This document shows positions 33,026 to 42,302 of a stretch of 64,000 bases of DNA, piece after piece. The notes under the pieces were generated by a model. The model searched no databases and was not told the origin of the DNA. It worked only from the letters and a program-made list of their open reading frames with translations. Location of the stretch: positions 682,001 through 746,000 of the forward strand of contig NZ_CP017946.1 in assembly GCF_003952665.1 (NCBI RefSeq). Reading direction: 5' to 3'. The stretch comes from Bosea sp. Tri-49 (GTDB taxonomy: Bacteria > Pseudomonadota > Alphaproteobacteria > Rhizobiales > Beijerinckiaceae). Numbering within the stretch: position 1 is the stretch's first letter; every line of letters starts with the position of its first letter. The position numbers were made by a program, and so were the translations under genes.

Positions 33026-35854
33026 ATGATGGACAAGACATTCGAGCCGGCCTCCGTCGAGGCGCGCATCAACAAGGCCTGGGAGGAGGCGGATGCCTTC
33101 AAGGCGGGTCGCGGCGCCGGGCCCGGCGCCGAGCCCTATTGCATCGTGATCCCGCCGCCGAACGTCACCGGCTCGCTGCATATGGGCCATGCGCTCAACA
33201 ACACGCTGCAGGACCTGCTCTGCCGCTTCGAGCGCCTGCGCGGCAAGGACGTGCTCTGGCAGCCCGGCACCGACCATGCCGGCATCGCGACGCAGATGGT
33301 GGTCGAGCGCAAGCTCGCGGCCGAGAACAAGACCGATCGCCGGACGATGGGCCGCGAGGCCTTCCTGGCCGAGGTCTGGAAGTGGAAAGAGGAATCGGGC
33401 GGGACGATCGTCAACCAGCTGAAGCGCCTCGGTGCCTCCTGCGACTGGTCGCGCGAGCGTTTCACCATGGACGAGGGCCTCTCGGCCGCAGTGCTCAAGG
33501 TCTTCGTCGGCCTGCACCAGCAGGGGTTGATCTATCGCGCCAAGCGGCTGGTGAACTGGGATCCGAAGTTCCAGACCGCAATCTCCGACATCGAGGTGCT
33601 GCAGCTCGAGAAGACCGGCTCGTTCAAATGGCAGCGCGGCGGCGAGGAGGCGTTCGACGCCGCCAAGCTGGAGAAGGCGCTGGCCAAGGACCCGAACGGC
33701 CACCTCTATTATTTCGACTATCCGATCGAGGGTGCCGCCTACGATCCGGAGAATCCTGACACCTACATCACCGTCGCGACGACCCGGCCGGAGACGATGC
33801 CGGGCGATACCGGCGTCGCGGTGCATCCCGAGAACGACAAGCTCAAGGGGCTGATCGGCAAGAACGCGGTTCTGCCGCTGGTCAAGCGCGTCATCCCGAT
33901 CTTCGGCGACGATTATGCCGACCCGGAGAAAGGCACCGGCGCGGTCAAGATCACCCCGGCGCACGACTTCAACGACTTCGATGTCGGCAAGCGCAATTCG
34001 CTGAGAGTCGTCAACGTCCTGGACGGTGAAGCTCGCATCCTGATTCAGGACAATGCCGACTTCCTGGAGGGCGCAACGCCCGAGCGCGAGACACTTGCAC
34101 TCGACGGGCTGGATCGCTTCGCCGCCCGCAAGGCGGTGGTCGGGCTGATGGCGGCGCGCGGGCTGCTGCGCAAGGTCGAGCCGAATACGCATACCGTGCC
34201 GCATGGCGACCGCTCGGACGTCGTGATCGAGCCCTGGCTGACCGACCAGTGGTATGTCGATGTCCAGCCGCTGGCGCAGCGCGCGCTCGCGGCGGTCAGG
34301 GACGGCAAGACCAGGATCACGCCGGAAAGCTGGACCAAGACCTATAATGACTGGCTCGAGAACATCGAGCCCTGGTGCGTCTCGCGCCAGCTCTGGTGGG
34401 GACACCAGATTCCGGCCTGGTATGGGCCGGACGGCGAGTGCTTCGTCGCCGAGTCGGAAGCATCAGCGCAGGCGCTGGCGCTTGCCCATTATGGCGGGCC
34501 GGTCGAACTCAAGCGCGATGACGACGTGCTCGACACCTGGTTCTCGTCCGCCCTGTGGCCGTTCTCGACGCTGGGCTGGCCGGAGGAGACGCCGGAGCTC
34601 AAGCGCTATTACCCGACCGCGACCTTGGTCACCGGCTTCGACATCATCTTCTTCTGGGTCGCCCGGATGATGATGATGGGCCTCAACTTCATGGACGAGG
34701 TGCCGTTCCGCGACGTCTATCTCCACGCGATGGTTCGCGACGAGAAGGGCGCGAAGATGTCGAAGTCGAAGGGCAACGTCATCGACCCGCTCGTGCTCAT
34801 CGACACCTATGGCGCCGATGCGCTGCGCTTCACCTTTGCGGCGATGGCGGCGCAGGGGCGCGACATCAAGCTCGCGACGTCGCGCGTCGAAGGCTACCGC
34901 AATTTCGCGACCAAGATCTGGAATGCGGCGCGCTTCGCCGAGATCAATGGCTGTCTGCGAGCCGAAGGCTTCGATCCGGCTGCCGTCAAGCTGCCGCTCA
35001 ACCGCTGGGTCCTGTCGGAGGCGGCGCGCACCGCCGAGGCGGTGGCGGCCGGCATCGAGAGCTTCAAGTTCAACGAGGCGGCGGATTCAGCCTATCGCTT
35101 CGTCTGGGGCCAGTTCTGCGACTGGTATCTCGAGCTGTCGAAGCCGGTGCTGCAGGCTGAAGAACTGGACGCTGCCGGCACTGCGGCGCGGGCGGAGACG
35201 CAGGCGACGGTCGCCCATGTCATCGACCTGATCTGCCAGCTGCTGCACCCGTTCATGCCGTTCCTGACCGAGGAGCTCTGGGCGCAGAAGGCCAATGCCG
35301 GCGCGCCCCGCGCCGTGCCGGCCGGGGAGGCGGGGCTGGTCTGCCTGACCCGCTGGCCCGAGCTGTCGGCGCTGGTCGACGAGGCGGCGGAGGCCGAGAT
35401 CGGCTTCGTCGTCGATCTCATCTCCGACATCCGCTCGATCCGCTCGGAGACCAATGTGCCGGGCGGGACGCAGGTGCCGCTGGTGCTGGTCAAGGCGAGC
35501 GCCGCGACGAAGGCGGCGGTCGAGGCCTGGGCGCCGATGATCGAGCGGCTGGCACGGCTCTCCGCGATCGAGTTCGCCGAGCAGGCGCCAGGTCAGTCGG
35601 CCCAGATCATCGTGCGCGGCGAGGTGGCGGCACTGCCGCTCGCCGGGATCATCGATCTCGATGCCGAGCGGGCGCGCCTCACCAAGGAACTCGCCAAGCT
35701 CGACCAGGACATCGTCGCGGTCGAGCGCAAGCTCGGCAATCCCGACTTCATGGCGCGCGCGCCGGAGGAGATCGTCGAGGAGAACCGCGAGCGCAAGGCG
35801 GCGGCCGAAGCCCGCAAGCTCAAGATCGCGGAAGCACTGGAGCGGCTCGCCTGA
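33026..35854 (+). CDS. valS: Valyl-tRNA synthetase
   Basis: The 942-residue class Ia synthetase has PPPNVTGSLHMGHALNN (HIGH site near residue 50), the editing domain with TTRPETMPGDTGVAVHPEN, the DWCxSRQ-like block NIEPWCVSRQLWWGHQIPAW, KMSKSKGNVIDP near 577, and a C-terminal coiled-coil (ERARLTKELAKLDQDIVAVE). It charges tRNA-Val and removes misactivated threonine. The frame is open for another 138 codons upstream, but that part has no resemblance to ValRS. The two adjacent ATGs at 33026 and 33029 are equivalent choices. Confidence 0.96.
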   Translation: MMDKTFEPASVEARINKAWEEADAFKAGRGAGPGAEPYCIVIPPPNVTGSLHMGHALNNTLQDLLCRFERLRGKDVLWQPGTDHAGIATQMVVERKLAAENKTDRRTMGREAFLAEVWKWKEESGGTIVNQLKRLGASCDWSRERFTMDEGLSAAVLKVFVGLHQQGLIYRAKRLVNWDPKFQTAISDIEVLQLEKTGSFKWQRGGEEAFDAAKLEKALAKDPNGHLYYFDYPIEGAAYDPENPDTYITVATTRPETMPGDTGVAVHPENDKLKGLIGKNAVLPLVKRVIPIFGDDYADPEKGTGAVKITPAHDFNDFDVGKRNSLRVVNVLDGEARILIQDNADFLEGATPERETLALDGLDRFAARKAVVGLMAARGLLRKVEPNTHTVPHGDRSDVVIEPWLTDQWYVDVQPLAQRALAAVRDGKTRITPESWTKTYNDWLENIEPWCVSRQLWWGHQIPAWYGPDGECFVAESEASAQALALAHYGGPVELKRDDDVLDTWFSSALWPFSTLGWPEETPELKRYYPTATLVTGFDIIFFWVARMMMMGLNFMDEVPFRDVYLHAMVRDEKGAKMSKSKGNVIDPLVLIDTYGADALRFTFAAMAAQGRDIKLATSRVEGYRNFATKIWNAARFAEINGCLRAEGFDPAAVKLPLNRWVLSEAARTAEAVAAGIESFKFNEAADSAYRFVWGQFCDWYLELSKPVLQAEELDAAGTAARAETQATVAHVIDLICQLLHPFMPFLTEELWAQKANAGAPRAVPAGEAGLVCLTRWPELSALVDEAAEAEIGFVVDLISDIRSIRSETNVPGGTQVPLVLVKASAATKAAVEAWAPMIERLARLSAIEFAEQAPGQSAQIIVRGEVAALPLAGIIDLDAERARLTKELAKLDQDIVAVERKLGNPDFMARAPEEIVEENRERKAAAEARKLKIAEALERLA

Positions 35855-35923
35855 GCCGCTTCTGTCACGTGCGCGTCAGGCAGGACTTGGTATGGTTCCA
35901 GACAATGAGCCTGGAGCCCTGCC

Positions 35924-37552
35924 ATGTTTCGCCGCAACGCCTTCGGTCAGTTCAGCGTCGATGACTTCCTGACCGAGGCCGGCACGCCGTCGCGGCGACG
36001 CTTCCTGACCGGGCTCGCGGCTTCCGGCCTGCTGCTGACCGGTGGCGGCGTCATCGACCAGCGCGTCTGGGCCAATCCGGTCTTCGCCGCCTATCCGTTC
36101 GGCCTCGGCATCGCTTCGGGCGATCCGTCCGCCGATGGCTTCGTGATCTGGACCAAGCTCGCGCCGCTGCCGCTCGCCCGCAATGGCGGCATGCCGATGA
36201 AGGCGGTCGAGGTCGCCTATGAGATCGCAACCGAAGCCAATATGCGCGGGAGCGTACAGCGGGGCACGGCGCTGGCGCGGCCGGAGCTCGGGCATGCGGT
36301 CCATGTCGAGATCGCCGGGCTCGAGCCGAACCGCGACTATTTCTATCGCTTCAGCTGCGGTGGCGAGCGCACCATGATCGGCCGAGCCCGCACGCTGCCG
36401 GCTCCGGGAGCGAGCATCGAGCGGATGAATTTCGGTGTGCTCGGCTGCCAGCGCTACGAGGACGGGTTCTTCAGCGCGTTCCGCCATGTCGCCGACGAGC
36501 GCTTCGACTTCATCTTCCACTATGGCGACTACATCTACGAGTACCGAATGGTCAGGCCGAATGAGCGGCCGCTGCCGGTCGCTCGCGTCATGCCCGGCGA
36601 GCCGGACGAGATCTACGCGCTTGCCGACTACCGCCAGCGCTACGCCATCTACAAGATGGATCCCGATCTCCAGCTTGCTCACGCTTCGGCGCCCTGGATC
36701 GTCTCCTTCGACGACCACGAGGTCGACAACAACTTCGCCGGCATGGTCTCGGAGGAGAGCATTCCGCCGGAGATCTTCGCGCTGCGCCGCGCTGCCGGCT
36801 TCCAGGCTTGGTACGAGCATATGCCGCTGCGCCGGACCTCACTGCCGAACGGGCCGTCGATCCAGGCCTATCGCCGCTTCCACTATGGCGATCTCGCCCA
36901 GATCGACGTGCTCGACACCCGCCAGTTCCGCAGCGACCAGCCTTGCGGCGATGGCTCGCACGCGGCCTGCGCCGACGCGCTGAAGCCGGAGAACACCATG
37001 CTCGGCGAGAAGCAGGAGGCCTGGCTCGGCGAAGGCCTGCGCGCCTCGAAGGCGAGCTGGAACGTGCTGGCGCAGCAGGTGATGCTCATGCGCCACGACC
37101 GCGATCCGGACCCCGAGAAGGTCGGCTACAGCATGGACAAGTGGGACGGCGCGGTCGCGGCCCGCAAGCGGCTGTTCGACACGCTGGAGAGCGCCCGGAT
37201 CGGCAATGCCGTGGTCCTGACCGGCGATATCCACCAGAACTGGGCCGGTGAGCTCAAGGCCGATTTCAATGATCCCAAATCGAAGACGCTCGGCGTCGAG
37301 TTCGTTTCGACCTCGATCACCTCGGGCGGCGACGGCGCCGACATGACCAAGGCGGGGCAGGCGGGGCTGAAGAAGAACCCGCATATCGGCTTCTTCAACA
37401 ACCAGCGCGGCTATATGCGTCACAGCCTGTCGAAAGAACGCTGGCAGGCGGAGTACCGCGTTCTCGACAAGGTCAGCGTGCCGGGCGCGGCGGTTTCGAC
37501 CCGGGCGAGTTTCGTCGTCGAGGCCGGGCAGCCGGGCTTGAAGCGCGCATGA
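35924..37552 (+). CDS. phoD: PhoD-family alkaline phosphatase/phosphodiesterase
   Basis: The 542-residue protein carries a twin-arginine leader, SRRRFLTGLAASGLLLTGGG, then the PhoD N-domain (GDPSADGFVIWTKLAP) and metallophosphatase core. The latter shows NFGVLGCQRYEDGFFSAF, DFIFHYGDYIYEYR, DLQLAHASAPWIVSFDDHEV and GDIHQNWAGEL. PhoD enzymes use Fe/Ca to cleave phosphomono- and diesters in the periplasm and are exported folded by Tat. No Pho box was identified in the 69-bp gap after valS. Confidence 0.9.
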   Translation: MFRRNAFGQFSVDDFLTEAGTPSRRRFLTGLAASGLLLTGGGVIDQRVWANPVFAAYPFGLGIASGDPSADGFVIWTKLAPLPLARNGGMPMKAVEVAYEIATEANMRGSVQRGTALARPELGHAVHVEIAGLEPNRDYFYRFSCGGERTMIGRARTLPAPGASIERMNFGVLGCQRYEDGFFSAFRHVADERFDFIFHYGDYIYEYRMVRPNERPLPVARVMPGEPDEIYALADYRQRYAIYKMDPDLQLAHASAPWIVSFDDHEVDNNFAGMVSEESIPPEIFALRRAAGFQAWYEHMPLRRTSLPNGPSIQAYRRFHYGDLAQIDVLDTRQFRSDQPCGDGSHAACADALKPENTMLGEKQEAWLGEGLRASKASWNVLAQQVMLMRHDRDPDPEKVGYSMDKWDGAVAARKRLFDTLESARIGNAVVLTGDIHQNWAGELKADFNDPKSKTLGVEFVSTSITSGGDGADMTKAGQAGLKKNPHIGFFNNQRGYMRHSLSKERWQAEYRVLDKVSVPGAAVSTRASFVVEAGQPGLKRA

Positions 37553-37721
37553 GGGCGGAATTGCGCAGCTGCGATCGGGATGCCTCCCGCCTGCCACGAA
37601 GCTGTCGTCATATTGACTCTAGCCCAAGAGATTAGTGGCCTGACCGCGCCAATTGAATTAATGCATAGGACGCAGGGCAGCCCTGCAACCGGCGCGAGAA
37701 CCCAGGAACGGTTTCCCCTTC

Positions 37722-38303
37722 ATGCTCAAGCGTGCTTACGACTGGTGCGTTTCCTACGCGTCGCATCCTGGTGCCCCTTGGCTCCTCTTCGCCATCACCT
37801 TCGTCGAAAGCTCCGTCAGCCCGCTGCCGCCGATTCCGCTGCTGATCCCGATGTGCATCGCCAGGCCCGATCGCGCCTGGTTCTATGCCGGCGTCTGCTC
37901 GCTCGGCGCGGTGACCGGCGGCTATCTCGGCTATGCGATCGGCGCGCTGCTCTATGAATCGGTCGGCGCCTGGCTGATCGGCATCTATGGCCTGCAGGAG
38001 AAGGCGGCGCACCTGATCCACACCTCGCAGGACTACTGGTTCTGGGTGCTGCTGACCAAGGGGCTGACCCCGATCCCGTTCAAGATCGTAACGATCATGT
38101 CCGGCTTTCTGCATTTCGATATCTGGAAGTTCACGGTCGGCATGGTGATCTCGCGCGTCACCTTCTTCGCGATGATCGCGGTCGCGCTGCGCTATTACGG
38201 CGACGACATCCGTATCTTCATCGAGAAGCATCTGCCGATGACGGCATTGGCGCTGGCGGTGGTCGTCATCGGCGGCTTCTTCGTGCTGCCGATGGTGCTC
38301 TGA
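37722..38303 (+). CDS. VTT/DedA-like inner-membrane protein (YqaA family)
   Basis: The 193-residue protein has re-entrant loops and membrane helices of the VTT (SNARE-associated) group. PWLLFAITFVESSVSPLPPI carries the acidic residue and Pro pair of the first re-entrant loop, and TKGLTPIPFKIVTIMSGFLH carries the TPIPxK motif of the second. Relatives act in lipid-carrier recycling or membrane homeostasis. The gene stands alone. Confidence 0.85.
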   Translation: MLKRAYDWCVSYASHPGAPWLLFAITFVESSVSPLPPIPLLIPMCIARPDRAWFYAGVCSLGAVTGGYLGYAIGALLYESVGAWLIGIYGLQEKAAHLIHTSQDYWFWVLLTKGLTPIPFKIVTIMSGFLHFDIWKFTVGMVISRVTFFAMIAVALRYYGDDIRIFIEKHLPMTALALAVVVIGGFFVLPMVL

Positions 38304-38450
38304 GCAGGCGAAAAGCCTTCAAACGCCCGCAAGCTGCTGATGGACCGGTTGCTCGCCGCCTGACCTTCGGGCGGCGTTGCTCTATGGTCTCCCGAACGAT
38401 GCAGCGGCGGAGGGTTCGATGCGCCCATTCCAACGATCTCGTGGTGGCGC

Positions 38451-39395
38451 ATGAGCGCGCGTCGCCCGGACCTTGCCGAGCTCGACTTCGGCAATTTCGC
38501 CCGGCAGTTCGACCGCTGCCTGCGCCAGGACCGCGTCATCGCCTTCTCGCAGTGGCGTGACATCGTCGCGGCGGTGCCGCCCGGCCTGCAGGACTTCTTC
38601 TGGCGTGTCGTCGAAGTGAACCTCAGTCCGGTCGCCGAAACGCGGCTGCGAGGTTTGCGGGAATGGAGGGCCTTCTATAGCGAGATCCTCGACGCCCGCT
38701 TCCGCCGCCCGTCGGCCGACCGTCCGCAGTTCCGCACGACCAAGCAGGCCTTCGATTCCTATTCGGCGATCTTCTGGCGCTTCGGTTCGACCGATGCGCG
38801 CTTCGATCTGCGCTTCGGTCGTCTTGTCCTTCTGGCGCTGCGCAAGGAAAGCAGCACCATCGCCAACCACGGCAAGGGCTCCTATGACGACCTCGTCGTG
38901 GTGATGCGCCGCACCGGGCGTTTCCGCGAGCTTTCGAGCTTCCCGATCTGCACAGAGCCCGGGGCCCAGTACTCGCAGCGCGCCGGCAGCGGCGACAAGC
39001 GCTACAAGGGCGTCGGCTTCAAGAAGGCCGACGGCGTCGACATCAACAAGGACGGCATCAAGGATGCCGGCCGTATGACCGAAGGTACTTACCAGTACTT
39101 CGAGAAGAAGGGCGGCTTCCTCGGCGACCGGGCCTTCCAGGTCAAGACCACGCAGGTCGCCGAGCGTGATACCGATGGCGACGGCCGCTTCACGCAGGAT
39201 GACAAGAGCCGGATCGACCCGAAAGGGGCGGGGACTAGCATGTACATCCACCGCGGCGGGGCGGACAATGTGCTCGAGCCCAACACCTGGTCGGCGGGCT
39301 GCCAGACCGTTCCGAAGAACCGCTATCCAGTCTTCCTCAAGGCGGTCGGCAAGCCCAACGCCTTCTACTATGTGCTGGTCAATGCCGCGTCGTGA
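38451..39395 (+). CDS. Putative secreted-enzyme-like protein with Ser-Ala-Gly-Cys motif and calcium-loop motifs
   Basis: The 314-residue protein has an N-terminal helical region of about 120 residues (LDFGNFARQFDRCLRQDRVI) and a C-terminal part with two EF-hand-like acidic loops (DINKDGIKD near 199, DTDGDGRFTQDD near 240). These are followed by SMYIHRGGADNVLEPNTWSA and GCQTVPKNRYPVFL. A His (near 264) followed about 20 residues later by S-A-G-C resembles the HX(n)S-x-G-C catalytic signature of L,D-transpeptidases and of some phage cell-wall enzymes. I see no signal peptide. It overlaps the SH3 gene by 14 bp. Confidence 0.55.
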   Translation: MSARRPDLAELDFGNFARQFDRCLRQDRVIAFSQWRDIVAAVPPGLQDFFWRVVEVNLSPVAETRLRGLREWRAFYSEILDARFRRPSADRPQFRTTKQAFDSYSAIFWRFGSTDARFDLRFGRLVLLALRKESSTIANHGKGSYDDLVVVMRRTGRFRELSSFPICTEPGAQYSQRAGSGDKRYKGVGFKKADGVDINKDGIKDAGRMTEGTYQYFEKKGGFLGDRAFQVKTTQVAERDTDGDGRFTQDDKSRIDPKGAGTSMYIHRGGADNVLEPNTWSAGCQTVPKNRYPVFLKAVGKPNAFYYVLVNAAS

Positions 39396-40059
39396 GATCG
39401 TCATAGCCGGCCTGACGGCTGCTCTGCTGCTTGCAGCCCCCGTATGGGCGCAGTTCGAGGCGGTTGCGCCGGCGCCGACCGGGCAGGTCACCTGCTCCTT
39501 CGGCGCTTTCGTCAGCGAGACCGATCCGGAGGGGCTGAACGTCCGCGCCGGGCCAGGGACCAGCAACAAGGTGGTCGGGATGTTGCCGCCGGTGAAACTC
39601 AGCAGCGACGATCCACCGGTACGTGCCATGGTCGAGGTCGAGGTCAGTGCCGGTGCCAATGGCTGGTTCCGGATCGCCAAGGCCCGCGACAACGAGGCGC
39701 TGACGGATGCTGCTCCGCGGCCGATGTTCAAGGGCTCTGGCTGGGTGAGCGGGCGCAAGCTGACGGTGAAGTCGCAAGCCAATGCCGGCCGTCAGCGACC
39801 CGATGCGAAGGCGCCGGCGGTGCTGACCGGTCAGGACGGGGCGGGCTTCGACGGCGACGCTTTCGTCCAGAACGGTCGCCTCATCGGCTGCAGCGGCAAA
39901 TGGGTGCTGGTCGAATACGGCCCGTTCTCGGCAGAGAGCGAGGCTCTCACCGGCGTAGAGATCAAGCCTGCGGCCAAGGCGGGGGCCGAGGCCGGTCGCG
40001 TCCGCGCCTGGGTCGATCGCATTTGCGCGACGCAGGAAACCAGCTGCGACGGCGGCTGA
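39382..40059 (+). CDS. Exported SH3-domain protein
   Basis: The 225-residue product has a signal peptide (MPRREIVIAGLTAALLLAAP ending VWA) and a bacterial SH3 domain starting DPEGLNVRAGPGTSNKVVGM, the classic 'NVRxGPgt' strand-loop. It continues with WFRIAKA and GWVSGRKLTV. The C-terminal part holds two Cys pairs and another strand (GKWVLVEYGP). SH3 domains of this type bind peptidoglycan. Its start lies inside the end of the Ser-Ala-Gly-Cys gene, so the two are translationally coupled and may work together at the cell wall. Confidence 0.78.
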   Translation: MPRREIVIAGLTAALLLAAPVWAQFEAVAPAPTGQVTCSFGAFVSETDPEGLNVRAGPGTSNKVVGMLPPVKLSSDDPPVRAMVEVEVSAGANGWFRIAKARDNEALTDAAPRPMFKGSGWVSGRKLTVKSQANAGRQRPDAKAPAVLTGQDGAGFDGDAFVQNGRLIGCSGKWVLVEYGPFSAESEALTGVEIKPAAKAGAEAGRVRAWVDRICATQETSCDGG

Positions 40060-40063
40060 ACGA

Positions 40064-40687
40064 TCAGGCGCGCCGGAACACCACGCTGAGATTGTTCGCC
40101 GGCATCGCCGTCACCTGCGGCTCGCCGAAGCCGGCGGCCTTGGCCAGCTCGGCGACGGCGTCGAGTTCGCGCAGGCCCCATTTCGGATTGCGTCGGCGCA
40201 GGCTGTCGTCGAACACGGCATTGCTCGGCGCCAGCGGCACGTCGCTCTGGCGATAAGGCCCGTAGAGATAGAGCGGCCCACCCGTCGGCAGCAGCTCCGC
40301 CGCGTGCCGGATCAGCCCTTCAGTCGCCGCCCAAGGCGAGATGTGGATCATGTTGATGCACAGGATCGCGTCGGCCTGTGTGACGGACCAGCGCGGCGCA
40401 CTCGCATCGAGACGAATGGCGGGAAGCAGATTGGGCAGGGCGCTCTCGCTTGCCCAGGCGTCGATGCTGGCGAGCGCGGCCGGATCAGGGTCGCTCGGCT
40501 GGAAGGTCAGACCCGGAAAGGCGGCGGCGAAGTGGACGGCATGCTCGCCGGAGCCGCTGGCAATCTCGAGAACCTGCCCCTGCGCCGGCAGGACCTCACG
40601 CAGCACGGTGAGGATCGGTTCGCGGTTGCGCTGCGTCGCCGGGGCGAGCTGGCGGGGATCGCGGTGATGGAGATCGTCCTGGGGCAT
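40064..40687 (-). CDS. DUF938 SAM-dependent methyltransferase-like protein
   Basis: The 207-residue protein follows the DUF938 pattern: LAPATQRNREPILTVLREVL, GQVLEIASGSGEHAVHFAAA (SAM loop), FQPSDPDPAALASI, ILCINMIHISPWAATEGL, LLPTGGPLYLYGPYR and FDDSLRRRNPKWGLRELD. The substrate is unknown; the animal homologue is METTL26. It is convergent with the SH3 gene and divergent from the CorC-type gene. Confidence 0.88.
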   Translation of the reverse strand: MPQDDLHHRDPRQLAPATQRNREPILTVLREVLPAQGQVLEIASGSGEHAVHFAAAFPGLTFQPSDPDPAALASIDAWASESALPNLLPAIRLDASAPRWSVTQADAILCINMIHISPWAATEGLIRHAAELLPTGGPLYLYGPYRQSDVPLAPSNAVFDDSLRRRNPKWGLRELDAVAELAKAAGFGEPQVTAMPANNLSVVFRRA

Positions 40688-40780
40688 CGTCTTCTCCCAT
40701 CGCGTTCGGCCGTCAATGCGTTATAAGCGGCACAGAAGCAGGCCGATAGCGAGCGCGGTCCTGCAGTCCCCGAGCTGGTT

Positions 40781-42058
40781 TTGTTAACGGAGATATTGGT
40801 CGTCGTCGTCCTCACCGTCATTAACGGTGTCCTCGCCATGTCGGAACTCGCGGTCGTCTCGTCCCGGCCGGCACGGCTCAAAGTCCTCAGCGATCAAGGC
40901 AGCAAAGGGGCCGCGAAGGCGATCAAGCTCGCCGAGAATCCGGGCCGCTTTCTCTCGACCGTACAGATTGGCATCACGCTGGTCGGCGTGCTGTCCGGCG
41001 CCTTCTCGGGCGCAACGCTTGGCGCGCGCCTGTCGGAATGGCTCGGCACGCACGGATTTTCGAATACTGCTGCCGATGCACTCGGCGTCGGCACTGTCGT
41101 CGTCCTCATCACCTATCTTTCGCTGATCATCGGCGAACTGGTGCCCAAGCAGATCGCGCTACGCGATGCCGAGCGCGTTGCCGCGCGCGTCGCGCCGGCC
41201 ATGGTGGTGCTGGCCAAGGTTGCCTCGCCGCTGGTCTGGCTGCTCGACACCTCGGGCAAGCTGGTGCTGGCACTGCTCGGCCAGAAGGGCGAATCAGAGG
41301 AGACGGTCACCGAGGAAGAGGTCCGCACCATCATCGCCGAAGCCGAGAACGCCGGCGTACTGGAGCGCGACGAGCGCGAGATGATCTCCGGCGTGATGCG
41401 CTTCGCCGACCGCTCGGCAAGGGCGCTGATGACGCCGCGGCGCGAGGTCGAGGTCATCGACCTCGCCGACTCGACTGACGAGATCAAGGCTCAGGTCCGT
41501 GCCACCAAGCGCTCGCGCCTGCCGGTGCAGGACGGCGAGGCCGATGCCATCATCGGCGTGGTCACCGTCAAGGACATGTTCGACGCGCTCTCGGACGGCG
41601 ACGGCCGCGACCTGCGCAGCCTCGTGCAGGAGGCCCCGGTGGTGCTCGACACCAGCGGGGCGCTCGACGTGCTGCGCGCCATCCGCGCTTCCAACGTCCA
41701 TCTCGCGCTGGTCTTCGACGAGTACGGCCATTTCGAGGGCATCATCACCTCGAGCGATGTGCTCGAGGCGATCACCGGCGCCTTCCAGGACGAGGACGAA
41801 GAGGAGCCCGCGATCGTCACGCGGGCCGACGGCTCCTTCCTGGTCGCCGGTTGGATGCAGGTCGACGAGTTCTCGCATGAGCTCGGCATCCATGTGCCGC
41901 GCGATGCCGATTACCAGACCGTCGCCGGTTTCGTGCTGGCCGAGATGAACCGGCTGCCCAATGTCGGCGAGAGCTTCGAGAAGGGCCATTGGCGTTTCGA
42001 GGTGGTCGATCTCGACGGCAGGCGGATCGACAAGTTGCTGGTCAGCCGGATCGATTGA
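40781..42058 (+). CDS. CNNM/CorC-type (HlyC/CorC) transport-associated protein
   Basis: The 425-residue protein has a four-helix DUF21 membrane domain (about 1-180; LTVINGVLAMSELAVVSSRP, FLSTVQIGITLVGVLSGAFS), a CBS pair (about 200-330; MTPRREVEVIDL, HLALVFDEYGHFEGIITSSD) and a CorC_HlyC domain at the end (ADGSFLVAGWMQVDEFSHEL). These proteins take part in magnesium or cobalt efflux or homeostasis; the older 'hemolysin' label is not literal. The start is a TTG, matching the usual N-terminus MLTEIL; no alternative ATG precedes the first helix. Confidence 0.9.
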   Translation: MLTEILVVVVLTVINGVLAMSELAVVSSRPARLKVLSDQGSKGAAKAIKLAENPGRFLSTVQIGITLVGVLSGAFSGATLGARLSEWLGTHGFSNTAADALGVGTVVVLITYLSLIIGELVPKQIALRDAERVAARVAPAMVVLAKVASPLVWLLDTSGKLVLALLGQKGESEETVTEEEVRTIIAEAENAGVLERDEREMISGVMRFADRSARALMTPRREVEVIDLADSTDEIKAQVRATKRSRLPVQDGEADAIIGVVTVKDMFDALSDGDGRDLRSLVQEAPVVLDTSGALDVLRAIRASNVHLALVFDEYGHFEGIITSSDVLEAITGAFQDEDEEEPAIVTRADGSFLVAGWMQVDEFSHELGIHVPRDADYQTVAGFVLAEMNRLPNVGESFEKGHWRFEVVDLDGRRIDKLLVSRID

Positions 42059-42078
42059 TAGCTGTCGGGGCATCCTCC

Positions 42079-42174
42079 CCGTCGTGGTCGGGCTTGTCCC
42101 GACCATCCACGTCTCCGCTTCGCTGATCCCACGCGGTGTTCAAGACGTGGATGCTCGCCACAAGGGCGAGCATG
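42079..42174 (+). repeat. Dispersed repeat of TCGGGCTTGTCCCGA family, copy 2
   Basis: Three hairpins follow in series: GGTCGGG/CCCGACC around a CTTGT loop, CCACGTCT with AGACGTGG around GTGTTCA, and ATGCTCGCC with GGGCGAGCAT. The first two match the copy at 2000-2082 word for word apart from a few changes. The element fills the gap between the CorC-type gene and chrB. Confidence 0.72.
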
Positions 42175-42302
42175 GCGGTGGTAGCCATTGACGCCGCACC
42201 GGCCGGGTGATGTAAGCTGTGTGCAGGGGCCAATCGCGACCGCCCCGTGAGGCGTCAGCCCAAGGATCGCGTCCACTTTCCTTAGCTCAAGGATGGACGC
42301 TC

